A DNA stretch of 64,000 bases from Streptosporangium carneum (GCF_027922005.1 NZ_BSEV01000001.1:335638-399637), one strand, 5' to 3'; positions 29,001 to 41,425 are shown, counted from the first letter of the stretch. The notes: generated by a model not told the origin, from the letters alone. Numbers and translations: made by a program.

Positions 29001-29504
29001 CTACGCGGGGAGGACCACCACGAAACGTCGGGGCTCCTCGCCCTCGGACTCGCTCCGCAGGCCCGCCGCCGCGACCGCGTCGTGCACGATCTTGCGCTCG
29101 AACGGGGTCATCGGCTGCAGCGACTTGGGCTCGCCGTTGCGCTTGACGTCTGCGGCGATCTTGGTGCCGAGCTCGGTGAGCTCGGTGCGGCGGCGTTCGC
29201 GGTACCCGCCGATGTCCAGCATGAGACGGGAGCGTTCTCCCGTCTGGCGGTGGACGGCGAGGCGGGTCAGCTCCTGGATCGCCTCCAGCACCTCACCGTT
29301 CGGCCCGACGAGGTCACCGCCCTTGACGTCGACGACCGACACCACTGCTCGGTCACCCTCGACGTCCATGTCGATGTCACCGTCGATGTCGGCGATGTCG
29401 AGCAGACCCTCGACATAGTCCGCCGCGATCTCGCCTTCCTGCTCCAGCGCAGCGAGATCAGGAGCCGCTTTCACGGTCTCCTTTTCGGCCTCGGCCTCGG
29501 TCAC
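29001..29504 (-). CDS. jag: Jag/KhpB RNA-binding protein (KH and R3H domains)
   Basis: 167 residues with an acidic N-terminus in place of a Jag_N domain, a KH domain with the GPNG loop (LVGPNGEVLEAIQEL) and a C-terminal R3H domain (MTPFERKIVHDAVA). Such proteins bind RNA and affect division and envelope synthesis. Starts GTG, 34 bases behind yidC, as in nearly all actinobacterial rpmH-rnpA-yidD-yidC-jag-rsmG clusters. Confidence 0.93.
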   Translation of the reverse strand: MTEAEAEKETVKAAPDLAALEQEGEIAADYVEGLLDIADIDGDIDMDVEGDRAVVSVVDVKGGDLVGPNGEVLEAIQELTRLAVHRQTGERSRLMLDIGGYRERRRTELTELGTKIAADVKRNGEPKSLQPMTPFERKIVHDAVAAAGLRSESEGEEPRRFVVVLPA

Positions 29505-29538
29505 GTCCGGCCACTCCTTCGTGCTGTCGGGTTGATCG

Positions 29539-30489
29539 TCAGGACTTCTTACTACCCGTCCGCTTGCTGCGGGGCTGACGGGTCGGCTGCTGGCGGGCCA
29601 CCTTGGGCTCCGGCGGAGCGGGAGGCGCCTCCGGCTCGGGAGCGCTCTTCTTGACCTTGCTCAGCAGGCCCGGCTTGGGCTCGGGCGTCACCATGTTGCC
29701 CTTGGCGTCGAGCACGGGAGAGGGGTTGCGGCTGTAGAACCAGTGCTGCTGCCCCAGGGTCCAGAGGTTGGTGGTGACCCAGTAGAGGATCAGGCCGAGG
29801 GGGAAGTTCAGCGAGAAGATGGCGAACAGCGGCGAGATGTACATCAGGATCTTCTGCTGCTGCGCCATCGGGTTGTCCGGCATCTGGGCCATCGAGCGGC
29901 CCACGCTCTGCCGGACGGTGAGGAAGGTGGTCAGCGAGCTGATCGCCACGAAGACCGCCAGGACGATCTTCGTCTGGATCGGGTTCGCGCCGAGCGCCTC
30001 GATCTGCGCGGAGTCGGTCCAGAAGGTCGCCGGCAGCGGCGCGCCGAAGATGTGCGCCGCTCTGGCGCTGTCGACCAGTTCCTTCGACATGCCGAACTTC
30101 AGCTCGCCGTGAGCCATGGCGTTCAGCACGGTGAACATCGAGATGAAGATCGGGAACTGGGCCACGATCGGCAGGCAGCCGCCGAGCGGGTTGGCCCCCT
30201 GTCCCTGGTACAGCGCCATGACCTCCTGGTTCATGCGCTGCTTGTCGTTCTTGTAACGCTTGCGAATCTCCTGGACCTTGGGGGCCAGCTCCTGCATCTT
30301 CTTCGACGAGCGCATCTGCTTGAGGAAGAGGGGGAAGATCAGCAGCCTCATCAGCACCGTCAGGGTGATGATGGTCAGCGCCCAGGTCAGCCCGCTGTTC
30401 GGGTCGAGGAAGCTGCTATAACCCTGGTGAATCCAGGTGATGACTTGAGCGACGGCTGTGTACAGCCAGTTCAGCCAGGACAGCTCCAC
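29539..30489 (-). CDS. yidC: Membrane protein insertase YidC
   Basis: Inserts membrane proteins with or without SecYEG. 316 residues from the GTG at 30487-30489, preceded by AGGGAG; the frame opens earlier but only over yidD. The insertase core includes LLIFPLFLKQMRSSKKMQ, QGANPLGGCLPIVAQ and FPLGLILYWVTTNLWTLGQQ, followed by a basic Pro-rich tail. It starts 4 bases after the yidD stop. Confidence 0.95.
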   Translation of the reverse strand: MELSWLNWLYTAVAQVITWIHQGYSSFLDPNSGLTWALTIITLTVLMRLLIFPLFLKQMRSSKKMQELAPKVQEIRKRYKNDKQRMNQEVMALYQGQGANPLGGCLPIVAQFPIFISMFTVLNAMAHGELKFGMSKELVDSARAAHIFGAPLPATFWTDSAQIEALGANPIQTKIVLAVFVAISSLTTFLTVRQSVGRSMAQMPDNPMAQQQKILMYISPLFAIFSLNFPLGLILYWVTTNLWTLGQQHWFYSRNPSPVLDAKGNMVTPEPKPGLLSKVKKSAPEPEAPPAPPEPKVARQQPTRQPRSKRTGSKKS

Positions 30490-30493
30490 CGAG

Positions 30494-30775
30494 CTAGCTC
30501 CCTTGCGTTTCGTCGGACCGGCCCGGGCTCGGGGGCACCGGGTCAAAACCTCCGGGATGGAATGGGTGGCAACGCCCGATTCTCCGGATCGTCAACCATG
30601 TGCCGCGCAGGGCTCCGTGAACAGCCACGGCCTCGAGCCCGTAGGCACTGCACGAGGGATGGAAACGGCAACGGGGACCCAGGAGAGGGCTCACGTAGGC
30701 CCGGTAGAACCGGATAGGAGCCATCAGGGTCCTGGCAGCCGGGGAGATCCCGGCGGTATGCTGCGCTGTCATCAT
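30494..30775 (-). CDS. yidD: Membrane protein insertion efficiency factor YidD
   Basis: 93 residues with the YidD signature: [24 protein letters not shown] (Cys pair) and [18 protein letters not shown] small, membrane-associated helper of YidC-dependent insertion. Its ATG overlaps the rnpA stop by 4 bases (ATGA), so translation is coupled. Confidence 0.95.
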   Translation of the reverse strand: MMTAQHTAGISPAARTLMAPIRFYRAYVSPLLGPRCRFHPSCSAYGLEAVAVHGALRGTWLTIRRIGRCHPFHPGGFDPVPPSPGRSDETQGS

Positions 30776-31146
30776 CGCCCATCCCTGCGAGCCGTCGAAG
30801 GCTCTCGCCGCCTGAGTAAACGATCCAGCGCGACGTCGAGTTCGGCGGCAAGGCGCTCGCTTCGCGCGGACGCGGCCGGTGGATTGGCGCGTACAACCAG
30901 CAGGCTACCTCGCGGAAGGCGGTCGAGACGGTCTCGCATGAGGTGTCTCAACTGACGTTTGACGCGATTTCGGATGACCGCGCCGCCGACAGCGCGGCTC
31001 ACAACAAATCCCACTAAGGGCGATTCATCCGTTTCCGCACGCACGCTCAAGTGCGCGACCAGGGTGGGACGGCCTGCTCGGCTTCCCTTTCTGACCGCGT
31101 TGGCGAACTCCTCGCCCCGGCGCATGCGGGACACGGGCGGCAACAC
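30772..31146 (-). CDS. rnpA: Ribonuclease P protein component
   Basis: Protein subunit of RNase P, which trims the 5' ends of tRNA precursors. 124 residues with the conserved basic helix [20 protein letters not shown] (about 51-70) and N-terminal [14 protein letters not shown]. Starts GTG (31146), 108 bases after rpmH. Confidence 0.94.
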   Translation of the reverse strand: MLPPVSRMRRGEEFANAVRKGSRAGRPTLVAHLSVRAETDESPLVGFVVSRAVGGAVIRNRVKRQLRHLMRDRLDRLPRGSLLVVRANPPAASARSERLAAELDVALDRLLRRREPSTARRDGR

Positions 31147-31254
31147 GAGAGGACCTTGGTTGACCCTGGGCAGGTACGGCTATCGCCCGCCGACGTCACG
31201 GCCGGCGGGCGACGGATCTCTGCCACGGCCCGGCGAACCGGGCACACGGATGCG

Positions 31255-31392
31255 TCAGGCGGAGAGCTCGGCGCGGCCCTTGCGACGGCGGGCGGCCAGG
31301 ATGGCGCGACCGGCGCGGGTGCGCATGCGCAGCCGGAAGCCGTGGGTCTTCGCGCGACGACGGTTGTTCGGCTGGAAAGTACGCTTGCTCAC
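31255..31392 (-). CDS. rpmH: 50S ribosomal protein L34
   Basis: 45 residues beginning [20 protein letters not shown] and ending [11 protein letters not shown], a complete L34. Starts GTG at 31390-31392. The invariant neighbour of dnaA, transcribed away from it, with the left half of the origin region between them. Confidence 0.97.
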   Translation of the reverse strand: MSKRTFQPNNRRRAKTHGFRLRMRTRAGRAILAARRRKGRAELSA

Positions 31393-31916
31393 GAGTGGGC
31401 TCCAGGCTCAAGGCGCGCCCCCAGCACATGGGGACGCTCGACAATGGCTGGCTTGCCGGAAGCGGGGCATGCGAAATAGCCGCCGCGTGACAAGCCGACC
31501 GTCGTACGTTACGGGGAACGCGTGGCCCAGGTCAAACCGAAGAACACGCGGATATAGGTTATCCACGAATCCACAACCCCTTTTTCCACCGCCGCCCCGC
31601 CGTCCACAGGATGTGCACTCAGCCTCCCCCACACTGCCACTAGGCTGTGGACAACGTCTTGAACACAGGCTGTGGACAGGGCTACTGTCGGCCCTTCCAG
31701 CCCTGCTCTCAGCTGCCTGGACGTGCCGGGTGGCGGGTGCGGGGCTGTGCACACCGTGTGGATTCGATGTGGATTCCAGGCGGCGACCCCGGGCGGGCGG
31801 CAGGGGCGCCGGCATGTGGACAACGGGGGAATCCGATGGGCCCGGCGGCCATCGGTGTGGATAACAATCGCGATGGGCTCATGCGGGGGCCGCGTCGACA
31901 GGAGGATGGGCCGGGC
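31393..31916. other. oriC: rpmH-dnaA intergenic region with DnaA boxes (origin, left part)
   Basis: Perfect boxes: TGTGGACAA at 31646-31654 and 31815-31823, and TGTGGATAA at 31856-31864. One-mismatch boxes: TTATCCACG at 31559-31567 and TGTGGACAG at 31671-31679. They lie upstream of dnaA, so they may serve both initiation and dnaA autoregulation. No gene seen. Confidence 0.8.
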
Positions 31917-33674
31917 ATGGACGGAATGGACCTCGGTGAGGTGTGGGCGCGGGCGTTGGAGAACTCCCTCAACGCGAGCGTCCCGTCCCAGCAGCGCGTC
32001 TGGCTCAGCATGACCCGGCCTTTCGGTCTCATGAACGACACCGTGGTGCTCGCCGCCCCGACCGATTTCGCCAGAGATGTCCTGGAAAACAAGCTTCGTC
32101 CCCTGATCAGTCACGCGCTCTCCCAGGAGTTCGGGCGCCCGATGCGGGTCGCGGTCATGGTCGACCCCAGCGCCGCGGGCTCGGAACAGGGCGGCGTGCC
32201 CCGCGCGGAGACTTATCCCCAGGCGCCGCCGCAGAGTTATCCCCAGGGCGGCGGATCCCAGCAGGGTTATACACAGCCGGTAACCGCCCAGCACCACAGC
32301 GCTTCCGGCCTCCAGAACCCCTTCCACTCCCAGGGTCCCGCCGCCGCGCCGTCCACCGACTATCCACAGCGTCAACCACAGGGGCAGGCTTTCCCCTACT
32401 CCTATCAACACGCTGAGGAGCCTGCGCAGCCGTACCTCCCCTCAGAACCGCCGGCCTCGCCGCCGGTCGAGCAGTCCACCGGATACGGCCGCGGCGGCTA
32501 CACCCCCCAGCCCTCTCCGCCCCGCCCTGAATCTGATGGTTTCGAACGCCCCGGCCAGAACTTCGAGCGCCCGGCGCAGACCGCGGGCCCCGTGCAGAAC
32601 CGGTGGGACGCCAGGAGCGGCCGCACACAGGGGGAGCCCGCCCGCCTCAACCCCAAGTACACCTTCGAGACCTTCGTCATCGGTTCGAGCAACCGCTTCG
32701 CCCACGCCGCCGCGGTCGCGGTGGCCGAGGCGCCGGCGAAGGCCTACAACCCGCTGTTCATCTACGGCGACTCGGGCCTGGGCAAGACCCACCTGCTGCA
32801 CGCGATCGGCCACTACGCCCAGAGCCTCTACGACGGCGCGCGGGTGAGATACGTCAGCTCGGAGGAGTTCACCAACGACTTCATCAACTCCATCCGCGAC
32901 CACAAGGCCGACAACTTCCGCGGACGCTACCGGGCTGTGGACATCCTGCTCGTGGACGACATCCAGTTCCTCGAGGGCAAGGAGCAGACGCAGGAGGAGT
33001 TCTTCCACACCTTCAACACCCTGCACAACGCCAACAAGCAGATCGTCATCTCCAGCGACCGCGCCCCCAAGCAGCTGGTCACCCTGGAGGACCGGCTGCG
33101 CAACCGGTTCGAGTGGGGGCTGATCACCGACGTGCAGCCGCCCGAGCTGGAGACCCGCATCGCGATCCTGCGCAAGAAGGCGATCCAGGAGGGCCTGGCC
33201 GCGCCGCCCGAGGTGCTCGAGTACATCGCCAGCCGCATCTCCACCAACATCCGCGAGCTCGAGGGCGCCCTGATCCGGGTCACCGCGTTCGCCAGCCTGA
33301 ACAGGCAGTCGGTCGACCTGCAGCTCACCGAGGTCGTGCTGAAGGACCTGATCACCGAGGACGCGGGCTCGGAGATAACGATCGCCACGATCATGGCGTC
33401 GACGGCCGCCTACTTCGGCCTGTCGATCGACGACCTGTGCGGCGGGTCGCGCTCGCGCGTCCTGGTCACCGCCCGGCAGATCGCCATGTACCTGTGCAGG
33501 GAGCTGACCGACATGTCGCTGCCGAAGATCGGACAGCAGTTCGGCGGACGCGACCACACCACGGTCATGCACGCCGACCGGAAGATCCGTTCCCTCATGG
33601 CCGAGCGCCGGTCGATCTACAACCAGGTCAACGAGCTGACCACCAGGATCAAGCAGCAGTCGCGCAATGGATGA
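31917..33674 (+). CDS. dnaA: Chromosomal replication initiator DnaA
   Basis: Binds DnaA boxes and melts the origin. 585 residues from the ATG at 31917 (GGAGG 11 bases upstream; an ATG at 31881 would add 12 residues). Domain I ([13 protein letters not shown]), a long Gln/Pro-rich linker (about 95-250), AAA+ domain III with Walker [10 protein letters not shown] and Walker [12 protein letters not shown], and domain IV with the DNA-reading [15 protein letters not shown]. The linker is long, as in Streptomyces. Confidence 0.97.
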   Translation: MDGMDLGEVWARALENSLNASVPSQQRVWLSMTRPFGLMNDTVVLAAPTDFARDVLENKLRPLISHALSQEFGRPMRVAVMVDPSAAGSEQGGVPRAETYPQAPPQSYPQGGGSQQGYTQPVTAQHHSASGLQNPFHSQGPAAAPSTDYPQRQPQGQAFPYSYQHAEEPAQPYLPSEPPASPPVEQSTGYGRGGYTPQPSPPRPESDGFERPGQNFERPAQTAGPVQNRWDARSGRTQGEPARLNPKYTFETFVIGSSNRFAHAAAVAVAEAPAKAYNPLFIYGDSGLGKTHLLHAIGHYAQSLYDGARVRYVSSEEFTNDFINSIRDHKADNFRGRYRAVDILLVDDIQFLEGKEQTQEEFFHTFNTLHNANKQIVISSDRAPKQLVTLEDRLRNRFEWGLITDVQPPELETRIAILRKKAIQEGLAAPPEVLEYIASRISTNIRELEGALIRVTAFASLNRQSVDLQLTEVVLKDLITEDAGSEITIATIMASTAAYFGLSIDDLCGGSRSRVLVTARQIAMYLCRELTDMSLPKIGQQFGGRDHTTVMHADRKIRSLMAERRSIYNQVNELTTRIKQQSRNG

Positions 33675-34249
33675 GTTTTCCCCCGACGTGATGCACAGGC
33701 TGTGGAAAACCTTGTGGATCAGTGGTACGGCCCCGCCGGACGACACGGAGCGAGGCATTCCACCATGAACATGCCGGTTTCGACGGTTTCGGCACGCTCC
33801 AGCGAGCTGGGGACAACTCTGGGGAGAACCTGGGGAGAACCTGGGGAGAACTCGTGGACATCCTGGGGACGCCCTGTGAAGAGAGTTTTCCCCAGGGACA
33901 AAACGACCTCATACCCGGTGGAGAACCTGGGGAAACCTCGTGGATAACCGGTGGACGAAGGGCACGTGATCTGGGGACGGCCTGTGTGTACAGCCGGGTT
34001 CTCCCCAGGCCCAGGAGTTCTCCACACCTTCCGCCCACACCTCCGGTGGATGAAAAAACCATAGCTGAGCTGCGGAAACATAGGCTTTCCACAGTTTCCA
34101 CCGCCCCTAATGCGATGACCCCTTGTATCTCTAACTAGGAAACTCAAGACCCATAGAAAGGGTTCCGGGGGAGCGAGCGTGCGGGACAGTGAACACTTGA
34201 ACCCAAGGCACCGAGCGGACAGCGCTCGACACACAGGAGGCAGATCCAC
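33675..34249. other. oriC: dnaA-dnaN intergenic region (origin, right part)
   Basis: No gene. Box-like sites: TGTGGATCA 33713-33721, TGGGGACAA 33808-33816, CGTGGATAA 33939-33947 and TTCTCCACA 34018-34026, each one mismatch from a consensus box. Between them lie TGGGGAGAA repeats (own entry) and single copies of the same word, such as TTCTCCCCA at 33999-34007. An AT-richer stretch at about 34050-34140 is the best candidate for the unwinding element. Confidence 0.75.
33820..33850 (+). repeat. Tandem 11-base origin repeats
   Basis: TGGGGAGAA occurs at 33820, 33831 and 33842, an exact 11-base period (about one helical turn). Each differs at two positions from the canonical box TGTGGACAA. Confidence 0.85.
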
Positions 34250-35389
34250 GTGATGTTCCGTATCGAGCGAGACGTGCTCGCTGAGGCGGTCGCATGGACG
34301 GCACGCAGCCTGCCGGCGCGCCCTTCCGTGCCGGTGCTCGCCGGCATGCGCCTGGAGGTCACCGAGAAGGGGCAGCTCAAGCTCTCCGGCTTCGACTACG
34401 AGGTGTCCGCCGAGGTGACCCTCGAACCGCAGAGCGGTGAGGCGGGCGTCGTGCTCGTCTCGGGCAAGCTCCTCGCCGAGATCACCAGGGCGCTGCCCGC
34501 ACAGCCTGTGGACTTCGTCGTCGAGGGCGCGAAGGCGGTCGTCACCTGTGGCAGTGCCCGGTTCACACTTCTCACCATGCCTGTGGAGGACTACCCCTCC
34601 CTGCCGACCATGCCGCCCGCGGCCGGGCGCGTCGGCAGCGACGTGTTCGCCTCCGCCGTCGGTCAGGTCGCCGTGGCCGCGGGCAAGGACGACACGCTGC
34701 CGATGCTGACCGGCGTGCGCATGGAGATCGAGGGCGACACCGTCACCCTCGCCGCGACCGACCGCTACCGCCTCGCCGTACGCGAGCTGAAGTGGCAGCC
34801 GGGCCAGCCCGACTTCTCCGCGGTCGCGATGATCCCCGGCAAGACCCTCGCGGACGCGGCCAAGGCGCTGGGGAGCACGGGCGCCGAGGTCGAGGTCGCG
34901 ATGAGCTCCGTCGGCGGCACCGGCGAGGGCATGATCGGCTTCTCCAGCGCCGGTCGCCGCACCACCACCCGCCTGCTCGACCCCGAGTTCCCCAAGTACC
35001 GCTCGCTGCTGCCGACGGAGTTCTCCGCCAGGGCCGAGCTGTCCACGAGCTCCTTCGTCGAGGCCGTCAAGCGCGTGGCCCTGGTCGCCGAGCGCAACAC
35101 CCCGGTGCGGCTCGCCTTCCGCGACGGCGAGGTCGTCCTGGAGGCGGGCAGCGGCGACGAGGCGCAGGCGGTCGAGGTGCTGCCCGTCGACTTCGAGGGC
35201 GACGACATCAACATCGCCTTCAACCACCAGTTCCTGCTCGAGGGGCTCGGGGCGATCGACTCCGACGTGGCCAGACTGCAGATGACCACCTCGACCAAGC
35301 CCGCCATCCTCACCGGCGGGAAGCACGCGGACAAGGAGGGCGTGCCCGACTACCGCTACCTGATCATGCCCATCCGCCTGTCCAGCTGA
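34250..35389 (+). CDS. dnaN: DNA polymerase III beta subunit (sliding clamp)
   Basis: Ring-shaped processivity clamp. 379 residues with three repeated clamp folds; the C-terminus YRYLIMPIRLSS is the standard clamp end. GTG 34250 is followed at once by ATG; AGGAGG is at 34235-34240, so either can serve. Standard position after dnaA, transcribed the same way. Confidence 0.97.
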   Translation: MMFRIERDVLAEAVAWTARSLPARPSVPVLAGMRLEVTEKGQLKLSGFDYEVSAEVTLEPQSGEAGVVLVSGKLLAEITRALPAQPVDFVVEGAKAVVTCGSARFTLLTMPVEDYPSLPTMPPAAGRVGSDVFASAVGQVAVAAGKDDTLPMLTGVRMEIEGDTVTLAATDRYRLAVRELKWQPGQPDFSAVAMIPGKTLADAAKALGSTGAEVEVAMSSVGGTGEGMIGFSSAGRRTTTRLLDPEFPKYRSLLPTEFSARAELSTSSFVEAVKRVALVAERNTPVRLAFRDGEVVLEAGSGDEAQAVEVLPVDFEGDDINIAFNHQFLLEGLGAIDSDVARLQMTTSTKPAILTGGKHADKEGVPDYRYLIMPIRLSS

Positions 35390-35524
35390 CGCGGCCCGCA
35401 CCGGACGGCCCGCGCGGCCGCCGGTGCCGACGAGGCCGCCGAGGGGGGAAGAGGTCGCACAGGTGGGGAGACCAGGCGACGCCGGGGACGTGAACGCGGG
35501 GTCCGGCGGGGTAGGAGGCCGCCC

Positions 35525-36262
35525 ATGAGTCCGATCATGGTGAAGGCCTGTCTCAACGGGAGCAGGAAACCCGGCGACCATCCGGCGCTCCCCCTGACGC
35601 CCCTGGAGCTCGCTGAGGCGGCCCGTGGGGCTCGTGAGGCGGGTGCGGCGGCTGTTCACATGCACCCGCGTGACGAGGCGGGCAGAGAGTCTCTCAGCCC
35701 CGCGCACATCGGGGCCGCCGTGCGCGCCGTGCGGCGGGCGTGTCCCGGCATGCCCGTCGGCGTGAGCACAGGCCTGTGGATAACCGGCGGAGACCCGCAG
35801 GCGCGGAGCGAGGCCGTGCGGACGTGGGCGGCGCTCCTCAGGGAGGACCGGCCCGACTTCGCCTCGGTGAACCTCTCCGAACCCGGCTTCCCGGAGCTGT
35901 GGCATGATCTTCGGCGGCTCGGCGTCGACGTCGAGGCCGGAGTCTGGACGACCGGCGACGCCGAGGCGCTCGCCGCGACAGGGCTCGAGTGCGCGCGGGT
36001 GCTCGTCGAGGTCATCGGCGGCGCCGAGGACACGGCCGTCTCCAGGGCGCACGCCGTGCTCGGCCGCCTCGACGAGCTCGGAGTCCCCGGTCCACGCCTC
36101 CTCCACGGGGAGGAGGCGCCGGCCTGGATACTTGTGGACGAGGCCGGGCAGTTGGGGCTGGCCACGCGCATCGGCCTGGAAGACGTTCTCCACAGCCCTG
36201 TGGGCGACCCCGTCGAGGGAAACGCCGACCTGGTACGACTCGCGATGGCACGCCTGGCGTAG
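35525..36262 (+). CDS. BKACE (DUF849, 3-keto-5-aminohexanoate cleavage) family protein
   Basis: 245 residues, TIM-barrel BKACE family. It shows KACLNGSRKPGDHPALP (substrate/metal start), AAAVHMHPRDEAGRESL with the metal-binding His pair, VGVSTGLWI and VLVEVIGG. These enzymes cleave beta-keto acids with acetyl-CoA using a divalent metal. The length is somewhat shorter than the usual 270-300 residues. It is inserted between dnaN and gnd with no catabolic neighbours, so the substrate is unknown. Confidence 0.8.
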   Translation: MSPIMVKACLNGSRKPGDHPALPLTPLELAEAARGAREAGAAAVHMHPRDEAGRESLSPAHIGAAVRAVRRACPGMPVGVSTGLWITGGDPQARSEAVRTWAALLREDRPDFASVNLSEPGFPELWHDLRRLGVDVEAGVWTTGDAEALAATGLECARVLVEVIGGAEDTAVSRAHAVLGRLDELGVPGPRLLHGEEAPAWILVDEAGQLGLATRIGLEDVLHSPVGDPVEGNADLVRLAMARLA

Positions 36263-36294
36263 GTGGATGATGGAACCCTGAAGGGGGTGCTCGT

Positions 36295-37236
36295 ATGCAG
36301 ATCGGCATGGTCGGGCTGGGCAAGATGGGCGGCAACATGGCCGAGCGGCTGCGCCGCGGCGGTCACGACGTCGTCGGTTACGACCGGGACCCGGCGGTCA
36401 GCGACGTCTCGAGCCTGAAGGAGCTGGTCGACCGGCTCCAGGAACCGCGCGCCGTGTGGGTCATGGTCCCTGCGGGCGCGCCGACCCAGGCGACGGTCGA
36501 GGAACTCGGCAACCTGCTGTCGGCGGGCGACATCGTGGTCGACGGCGGCAACTCTCACTATCTGGACGACCAGAAGCACGCGGCCGACCTCGGGGCCAAG
36601 GGGATCGGCTTCGTCGACTGCGGTGTGAGCGGCGGCGTCTGGGGCCTGCAGAACGGCTACGCCCTGATGGTCGGCGGCACGGAGGGCGACGTCGGGCGGC
36701 TGGCGCCGGTCTTCGAGACCCTCAAGCCCGAGGAGGACGGCTTCGTCCACGCGGGGCCCGTCGGCGCGGGCCACTTCGCCAAGATGGTCCACAACGGCAT
36801 CGAGTACGGCATGATGCAGGCCTTCGCCGAGGGCTGGGAGCTGCTGGAGGCCTCCGACGTCGTGACCGACGTGCCCGGCGCGTTCGCCAGCTGGCGGCAC
36901 GGCACCGTCATCCGCTCGTGGCTGCTGGACCTCATGGTCAGGGCGCTCGAGGAGGACCCGGCGCTGGCGGAGCTCAAGGGCTACGCGCAGGACTCGGGCG
37001 AGGGCAGGTGGACGGTGCAGGCGGCCGTCGACCACGCCGTGCCGCTGCCGGTCATCACCGCCGCGCTGTACGCCAGGTTCGCCTCGCGGCAGGACGACTC
37101 CCCTGCCATGAAGGTCGTCGCGGCCCTGCGCAACCAGTTCGGCGGCCACGCGGTCACCGCGAAGGAGGGCGAGGTCGCCAAGGGGGCGGACGCCCCCGGC
37201 GCCGACGTCACCCCTCCGGCCGAGGCCGACAGGTAG
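36295..37236 (+). CDS. gnd: 6-phosphogluconate dehydrogenase (decarboxylating), short form
   Basis: Oxidative pentose phosphate step giving ribulose-5-phosphate and NAD(P)H. 313 residues, the short NAD-type form. Rossmann start MQIGMVGLGKMGGNM, then VVDGGNSHYLDD, CGVSGGVWGLQNG and the catalytic lysine region GHFAKMVHNGIEYGMMQ. Found between dnaN and recF in many actinomycetes. It starts 32 bases after the BKACE gene and may share its transcript. Confidence 0.95.
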   Translation: MQIGMVGLGKMGGNMAERLRRGGHDVVGYDRDPAVSDVSSLKELVDRLQEPRAVWVMVPAGAPTQATVEELGNLLSAGDIVVDGGNSHYLDDQKHAADLGAKGIGFVDCGVSGGVWGLQNGYALMVGGTEGDVGRLAPVFETLKPEEDGFVHAGPVGAGHFAKMVHNGIEYGMMQAFAEGWELLEASDVVTDVPGAFASWRHGTVIRSWLLDLMVRALEEDPALAELKGYAQDSGEGRWTVQAAVDHAVPLPVITAALYARFASRQDDSPAMKVVAALRNQFGGHAVTAKEGEVAKGADAPGADVTPPAEADR

Positions 37237-37354
37237 CGGCGAGCCCGCGTGGGCGTCGCAGGAGGCGCGGAGGTCGTGGCGCGCCCGGCCCCGTGGACCC
37301 GGGCGGGCGCCCGCGAGGCTCCGGTGACGGGCGGGGACGGCTAGTCTTCCTGGG

Positions 37355-38563
37355 GTGCATGTCGCCCACCTCTCGCTGACCGACTTCCGGTCCTACGACA
37401 CCGTCGACCTCGGCCTCGAGCCGGGCGTCACGGCGTTCGTCGGGCCGAACGGGCAGGGCAAGACCAACCTGGTCGAGGCGCTGGGCTACGTCGCCACGCA
37501 GTCCAGCCACCGGGTCGCCAACGACGGCCCGCTGGTGCGCCAGGGCGCGGCGCGCGCCATCGTGCGCTCCGTGGTCGTGCGCGACGACCGGCGGGCGCTG
37601 ATCGAGCTGGAGATCAACCCGGGCCGGGCCAACCGGGCCAGGCTGAACCGCTCGCCCGTCTCCCGCCCGCGCGACGTCATCGGCATGCTGCGCACGGTCC
37701 TGTTCGCCCCCGAGGACCTCGCCATGGTCAAGGGCGACCCCTCGGAGCGGCGTCGCTACCTCGACGACCTCCTGGTGGCCAGGGCCCCCCGTTTCGCGGG
37801 GGTGCGCGCCGACTACGACCGGGTCCTCAAGCAGCGCGGCGCCCTGCTGCGCACGGCGGCGCAGGCACGGCGCGGCGGCGGCCGGGGCGGGCGGCGCGCG
37901 GAGAACGACTCGGGGTTCGCGGCCGCGGGCGCGGGAGACCCGCTGAGCACCCTGGACGTCTGGGACGCCCACCTGGCCAGGCACGGCGCCGAGCTGCTCG
38001 CGGCCAGGCTCGAGCTGGTCGAGGAGCTGCGCCCGCTGGTCGCCGCCGCCTACGCCTCGCTCGCCCCCACCTCCGCTCCCGCGTGCCTCGACTACCGCGG
38101 CACCCTGCCCGCGCGGGCCCAGGCGGTGACGGAGGCCGCCGAACGGACGGCGACGGAGCGCCGCGAGGACCTGGAGGAGCGGATGCGCGCCGCGCTGCTC
38201 GAGGTCAGGAGCGCCGAGCTCGAACGCGGCGTCACGCTCGTCGGCCCGCACCGCGACGACCTGTTCCTCGGGCTCGGGGAGCTGCCCGCGCGCGGCTACG
38301 CCAGTCACGGCGAGTCGTGGTCGTTCGCGCTCGCGCTCAGGCTGGCGGCCTACGACCTCCTCAGGACCGACGGCGGCGACCCCGTCCTGATCCTCGACGA
38401 CGTCTTCGCCGAGCTGGACAGCCAGCGCCGTCGTCGCCTCGCCGAGATCGTGGCCCCCGCCGAGCAGGTGCTGATCACCGCCGCGGTCGCGGCGGACGTG
38501 CCCGCCGAGCTGGTCGGGGCCCGGTTCGACGTCACGGAGGGAAGTGTGGTCCGTGTCCGATGA
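37355..38563 (+). CDS. recF: DNA replication and repair protein RecF
   Basis: ABC-type ATPase that helps load RecA at gaps. 402 residues with Walker [10 protein letters not shown] (about residues 30-38), a long coiled middle with a Gly/Arg-rich insert (about 168-185), signature region [18 protein letters not shown] and Walker [14 protein letters not shown]. Starts GTG (37355). The dciA gene overlaps its end. Confidence 0.96.
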   Translation: MHVAHLSLTDFRSYDTVDLGLEPGVTAFVGPNGQGKTNLVEALGYVATQSSHRVANDGPLVRQGAARAIVRSVVVRDDRRALIELEINPGRANRARLNRSPVSRPRDVIGMLRTVLFAPEDLAMVKGDPSERRRYLDDLLVARAPRFAGVRADYDRVLKQRGALLRTAAQARRGGGRGGRRAENDSGFAAAGAGDPLSTLDVWDAHLARHGAELLAARLELVEELRPLVAAAYASLAPTSAPACLDYRGTLPARAQAVTEAAERTATERREDLEERMRAALLEVRSAELERGVTLVGPHRDDLFLGLGELPARGYASHGESWSFALALRLAAYDLLRTDGGDPVLILDDVFAELDSQRRRRLAEIVAPAEQVLITAAVAADVPAELVGARFDVTEGSVVRVR

Positions 38564-39167
38564 CGGCCTGCGGGGCGGACGCGGCCAGGCGTCGCCCTCC
38601 GTGACATCTTCCGTGACACCTTCCGGGCCCTCCTCCTCGGCGCCCGAGGCGGGGCGGCGCGGAGCGGGAGCCGCGGAGAACGCGGCGGCCAGGGGCGCCG
38701 CGATGGCGAGGGAGAAACTGGCTCAGGCCAAGGCGGACGCCGCGAAGCGGGGCCAGCTTCCCCGGCGCGAGCCACGGCGCAGGGCGCACGGCGGCCCCCG
38801 CAGGGACTACGGCGATCCCCAGCTTTTCGGCAGGGCCATCGCCGATCTCCTCGCCGCCAGGGGGTGGGAGCAGCCCGTCGCGGTCGGCGGGGTGTTCGGC
38901 CGCTGGCAGGAGATCGTCGGCCCCGATCTGGCCGCCCACACCAAGCCCGAGACCTTCGCCGACGGGGAGGTCCTGGTGACCGCGGACTCGACGGCATGGG
39001 CGACCCAGGTCAGGCTGTTGGCAAGGACGCTGGTCAGAAGGTTGAATGAGGAGCTGGGGGACGGGACCGTGCAGCGGGTGAGGGTGCGGGGTCCGCAGAA
39101 CGGACCGCGTCAGAGCGGTGGTCTGCGCGTCACCGGCAGCCGGGGACCCGGCGACACCTACGGGTGA
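38553..39167 (+). CDS. DciA-like DUF721 protein
   Basis: 204 residues. A low-complexity Ser/Ala/Arg-rich start precedes a C-terminal DUF721/DciA domain ([26 protein letters not shown] through [16 protein letters not shown]), a KH-like fold. DciA loads the replicative helicase in bacteria lacking DnaC, which fits the location beside dnaA, dnaN and recF. GTG 38553 gives an 11-base gap to GGAGGG; GTG 38544 is the alternative but would be only 2 bases from it. It overlaps recF by 11 bases. Confidence 0.88.
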   Translation: MSDDGLRGGRGQASPSVTSSVTPSGPSSSAPEAGRRGAGAAENAAARGAAMAREKLAQAKADAAKRGQLPRREPRRRAHGGPRRDYGDPQLFGRAIADLLAARGWEQPVAVGGVFGRWQEIVGPDLAAHTKPETFADGEVLVTADSTAWATQVRLLARTLVRRLNEELGDGTVQRVRVRGPQNGPRQSGGLRVTGSRGPGDTYG

Positions 39168-39190
39168 TCCACAACCGGGTGATCCACAAC
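39161..39190 (+). repeat. 15-base tandem repeat with DnaA-box-like cores before gyrB
   Basis: CGGGTGATCCACAAC is repeated perfectly at 39161-39175 and 39176-39190. Each contains TGATCCACA, one base from TTATCCACA and identical to the origin site at 33713-33721. The dciA stop lies in the first copy. Confidence 0.85.

Positions 39191-41425
<2,235 letters not shown>

Noticed and set aside
33719..36193. 824-codon minus-strand frame over the origin, dnaN and DUF849
   Set aside because: It crosses the DnaA-box region and mirrors two clear genes; composition is typical of antisense high-GC frames.
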